Positions 62,416 through 64,000 of a stretch of DNA of 64,000 nucleotides are shown here, piece by piece (the stretch's first letter is position 1; the number at the start of each line of letters is the position of its first letter). The position numbers and the translations under genes are program-made. Where the stretch lies: positions 27,635-91,634 of the forward strand of contig DGZP01000039.1 of assembly GCA_002398565.1 (NCBI GenBank), in the 5' to 3' direction. The stretch comes from Proteiniphilum sp. UBA4977 (GTDB lineage Bacteria; Bacteroidota; Bacteroidia; Bacteroidales; Dysgonomonadaceae). Below the pieces are notes generated by a model that searched no databases, was not told the origin of the DNA, and saw only the letters and a program-made list of their open reading frames with translations.

Positions 62416-63894
62416 ATGTCATTTATTGCAGATAAAATTGTCATGGAAGGGTTAACGTTTGACGACCTTCTGTTGGTTCCGGCTTACTCTCAGGTTCTCC
62501 CCCGGAATGTAGATCTCACTTCCAGATTCTCCAGAAACATTACGCTTAATATTCCGATGGTTTCGGCCGCGATGGATACGGTCACCGAGGCAACGCTGGC
62601 TATAGCAATTGCCCGTGAGGGAGGTATTGGCGTGATTCACAAAAACATGAGCATTGAGGAACAGGCCAGGCAGGTACGTGCTGTTAAACGTGCCGAAAAT
62701 GGCATGATATTAAACCCCATCAGCATCACCCCCGATAAAACTGTGTCAAAAGCCCTGGCGATGATGTCGGAATTCAAAATCGGCGGTATACCTGTTGTCA
62801 ATGCCGACAATACATTGGTCGGTATCGTGACTAATCGTGATCTGCGATTTGAAAAGTCGATGGACAAACGCATCGAAGAAGTGATGACAAAGGATAATCT
62901 TGTGACAACCCGTCAGTCCGCCAACTTGGAAGATGCGGCAGAGATACTGCAGCAGCACAAGATCGAAAAACTACCCGTAGTGGATTCTAACTTTAAGCTG
63001 GTGGGTCTGATTACCTATAAGGATATTACGAAGGCAAAAGATAAACCGTTTGCATGTAAAGATGAACAGGGGCGTCTTCGCGTGGCTGCCGGAATAGGTG
63101 TCACCCACGATTCCGTGGAACGGGCCACAGCCTTGATTGAGGCAGGCGTTGATGCCATAGTCATTGATACGGCACATGGACATTCTCAGGGTGTAGCCGA
63201 TATGCTAAGGCAGGTAAAGGGAAACTTTCCGGAAATAGACGTGGTGGTAGGCAATGTGGCTACAGGCGAAGCCGCACTGTTTCTGGCAGATGCGGGTGCC
63301 GACGGTGTGAAGGTGGGCATCGGGCCGGGATCAATTTGTACTACCCGGGTTATTGCCGGTGTGGGTGTTCCACAGTTGTCAGCGATCTATGATGTAGCCA
63401 AGGCGCTTAAAAACAGGGATATTCCCCTGATAGCAGACGGAGGGTTACGTTATTCGGGAGATATCGTGAAGGCTCTGGCGGCAGGAGCCTCCTCGGTGAT
63501 GATGGGATCATTGCTTGCAGGTACGGAAGAGTCTCCGGGTGAGACTATCATATTCAATGGACGCAAATTTAAATCATATCGAGGAATGGGTTCGCTCTCG
63601 GCCATGCAACAAGGGTCTAAAGACCGTTATTTCCAGGATGTGGAGGATGACATCAAAAAGCTCGTCCCCGAAGGCATTGAAGCCCGTGTTCCCTTTAAAG
63701 GTACAATTCAGGAAGTGATCTATCAGATGGTGGGCGGTCTTCGTTCCGGTATGGGTTATTGCGGGGCGGAAAATATTAAGAAGCTGCATGATGCAAAGTT
63801 TACCCGGATTACTTCGGCAGGTTATACCGAGAGTCATCCTCACGGTGTGATGATTACCCGTGAAGCTCCGAATTATAGTAAAGGAAGTGAGTAG
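62416..63894 (+). CDS. guaB: Inosine-5'-monophosphate dehydrogenase
   Basis: Oxidises IMP to XMP with NAD+, the committed step of guanine nucleotide synthesis, in the cytoplasm as a tetramer. It has 492 residues. The N-terminus FADKIVMEGLTFDDLLLVPAYS-like segment (ADKIVMEGLTFDDLLLVPAY) is typical. Two CBS domains lie at about 95-210 (ISITPDKTVSKAL, LVTTRQSANLEDAAEIL). Catalytic C308 is in GIGPGSICTTRV, the phosphate site in IADGGLRYSGDIVKALAAGA and the mobile flap in KSYRGMGSLSAMQQGS. The C-terminus has GGLRSGMGYCGAENI. All elements are complete, and a hairpin terminator follows. Confidence 0.96.
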   Translation: MSFIADKIVMEGLTFDDLLLVPAYSQVLPRNVDLTSRFSRNITLNIPMVSAAMDTVTEATLAIAIAREGGIGVIHKNMSIEEQARQVRAVKRAENGMILNPISITPDKTVSKALAMMSEFKIGGIPVVNADNTLVGIVTNRDLRFEKSMDKRIEEVMTKDNLVTTRQSANLEDAAEILQQHKIEKLPVVDSNFKLVGLITYKDITKAKDKPFACKDEQGRLRVAAGIGVTHDSVERATALIEAGVDAIVIDTAHGHSQGVADMLRQVKGNFPEIDVVVGNVATGEAALFLADAGADGVKVGIGPGSICTTRVIAGVGVPQLSAIYDVAKALKNRDIPLIADGGLRYSGDIVKALAAGASSVMMGSLLAGTEESPGETIIFNGRKFKSYRGMGSLSAMQQGSKDRYFQDVEDDIKKLVPEGIEARVPFKGTIQEVIYQMVGGLRSGMGYCGAENIKKLHDAKFTRITSAGYTESHPHGVMITREAPNYSKGSE

Positions 63895-63924
63895 TCCGTT
63901 TTTGGACATACTTAAATAAGATGG

Positions 63925-63960
63925 CAACCGGATTCAGGTAATGAGTCCGGTTGTTGGTTT
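63925..63960 (+). terminator. Probable terminator after guaB
   Basis: CAACCGGA (63925-63932) pairs perfectly with TCCGGTTG (63946-63953) around a 13-base loop, followed by TTGGTTTGTAAT. The T-tract is interrupted, so termination may be moderate. Confidence 0.6.
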
Positions 63961-64000
63961 GTAATACCCCGTTGTTTCATACCTTATACCCCATTGTTTC

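Overview
The window looks like the chromosome of a Bacteroidota (Bacteroidales) bacterium. The evidence is two SusC/SusD polysaccharide utilisation loci (PULs), a fused FeoA-FeoB iron transporter, a hybrid two-component regulator (HTCS), a sphingolipid-type serine palmitoyltransferase, and many promoters of the Bacteroidota form TAnnTTTG. The carbohydrate enzymes and the paired fumarases would fit a Dysgonomonadaceae/Porphyromonadaceae-like gut or digester anaerobe, but that placement is a guess. No rRNA, tRNA, CRISPR array or intact insertion sequence was seen.

Layout. (1) 1-6.7 kb is housekeeping: feoAB (minus strand, cut by the window edge), a class II fumarase directly followed by a class I [4Fe-4S] fumarase, and an RlmD-type 23S rRNA methyltransferase. 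(2) 6.7-21.4 kb is a compact plus-strand PUL: a SusR-like membrane regulator, susC, susD, a SusE/F-like binding lipoprotein with three repeated modules, then GH66, GH31 and GH97 enzymes. GH66 (dextranase family) points to dextran or a related alpha-1,6-glucan. GH66 would cut the chain at the surface, SusCD would import oligosaccharides, and GH31 and GH97 would release glucose. (3) 21.4-27.1 kb holds a TraB/GumN protein, ferritin, serine palmitoyltransferase, a DUF389 membrane protein and a dihydroorotate-dehydrogenase-like flavoprotein.

(4) 27.1-55.5 kb is a second, visibly more AT-rich PUL, and it is the most unusual part of the window. Six minus-strand genes encode five clan GH-A or GH2-type glycosidase-like proteins and a MINPP-like histidine acid phosphatase. 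Next come an HTCS sensor on the minus strand and, divergently, two tandem susC genes, one susD and a BACON/GLUG surface lipoprotein. An alkaline phosphatase and a calcineurin-type phosphoesterase follow. The first SusC lacks both the carboxypeptidase-like N-terminal domain and the TonB-box-like segment. Three unrelated phosphatases in one PUL suggest a phosphorylated glycan or glyco-inositol-phosphate as substrate, which is an inference. The right edge carries recombination debris: a 74-bp copy of part of the nearby glyoxalase gene joined to a start-less fragment resembling a GH92 alpha-mannosidase.

(5) 56-64 kb holds a VOC/glyoxalase gene with a DUF6157 gene, a cupin lipoprotein, a NEW3-protein/ABC-exporter operon with unusually strong Shine-Dalgarno sites and a palindrome over its promoter, a 2-Cys peroxiredoxin, and guaB (IMP dehydrogenase).
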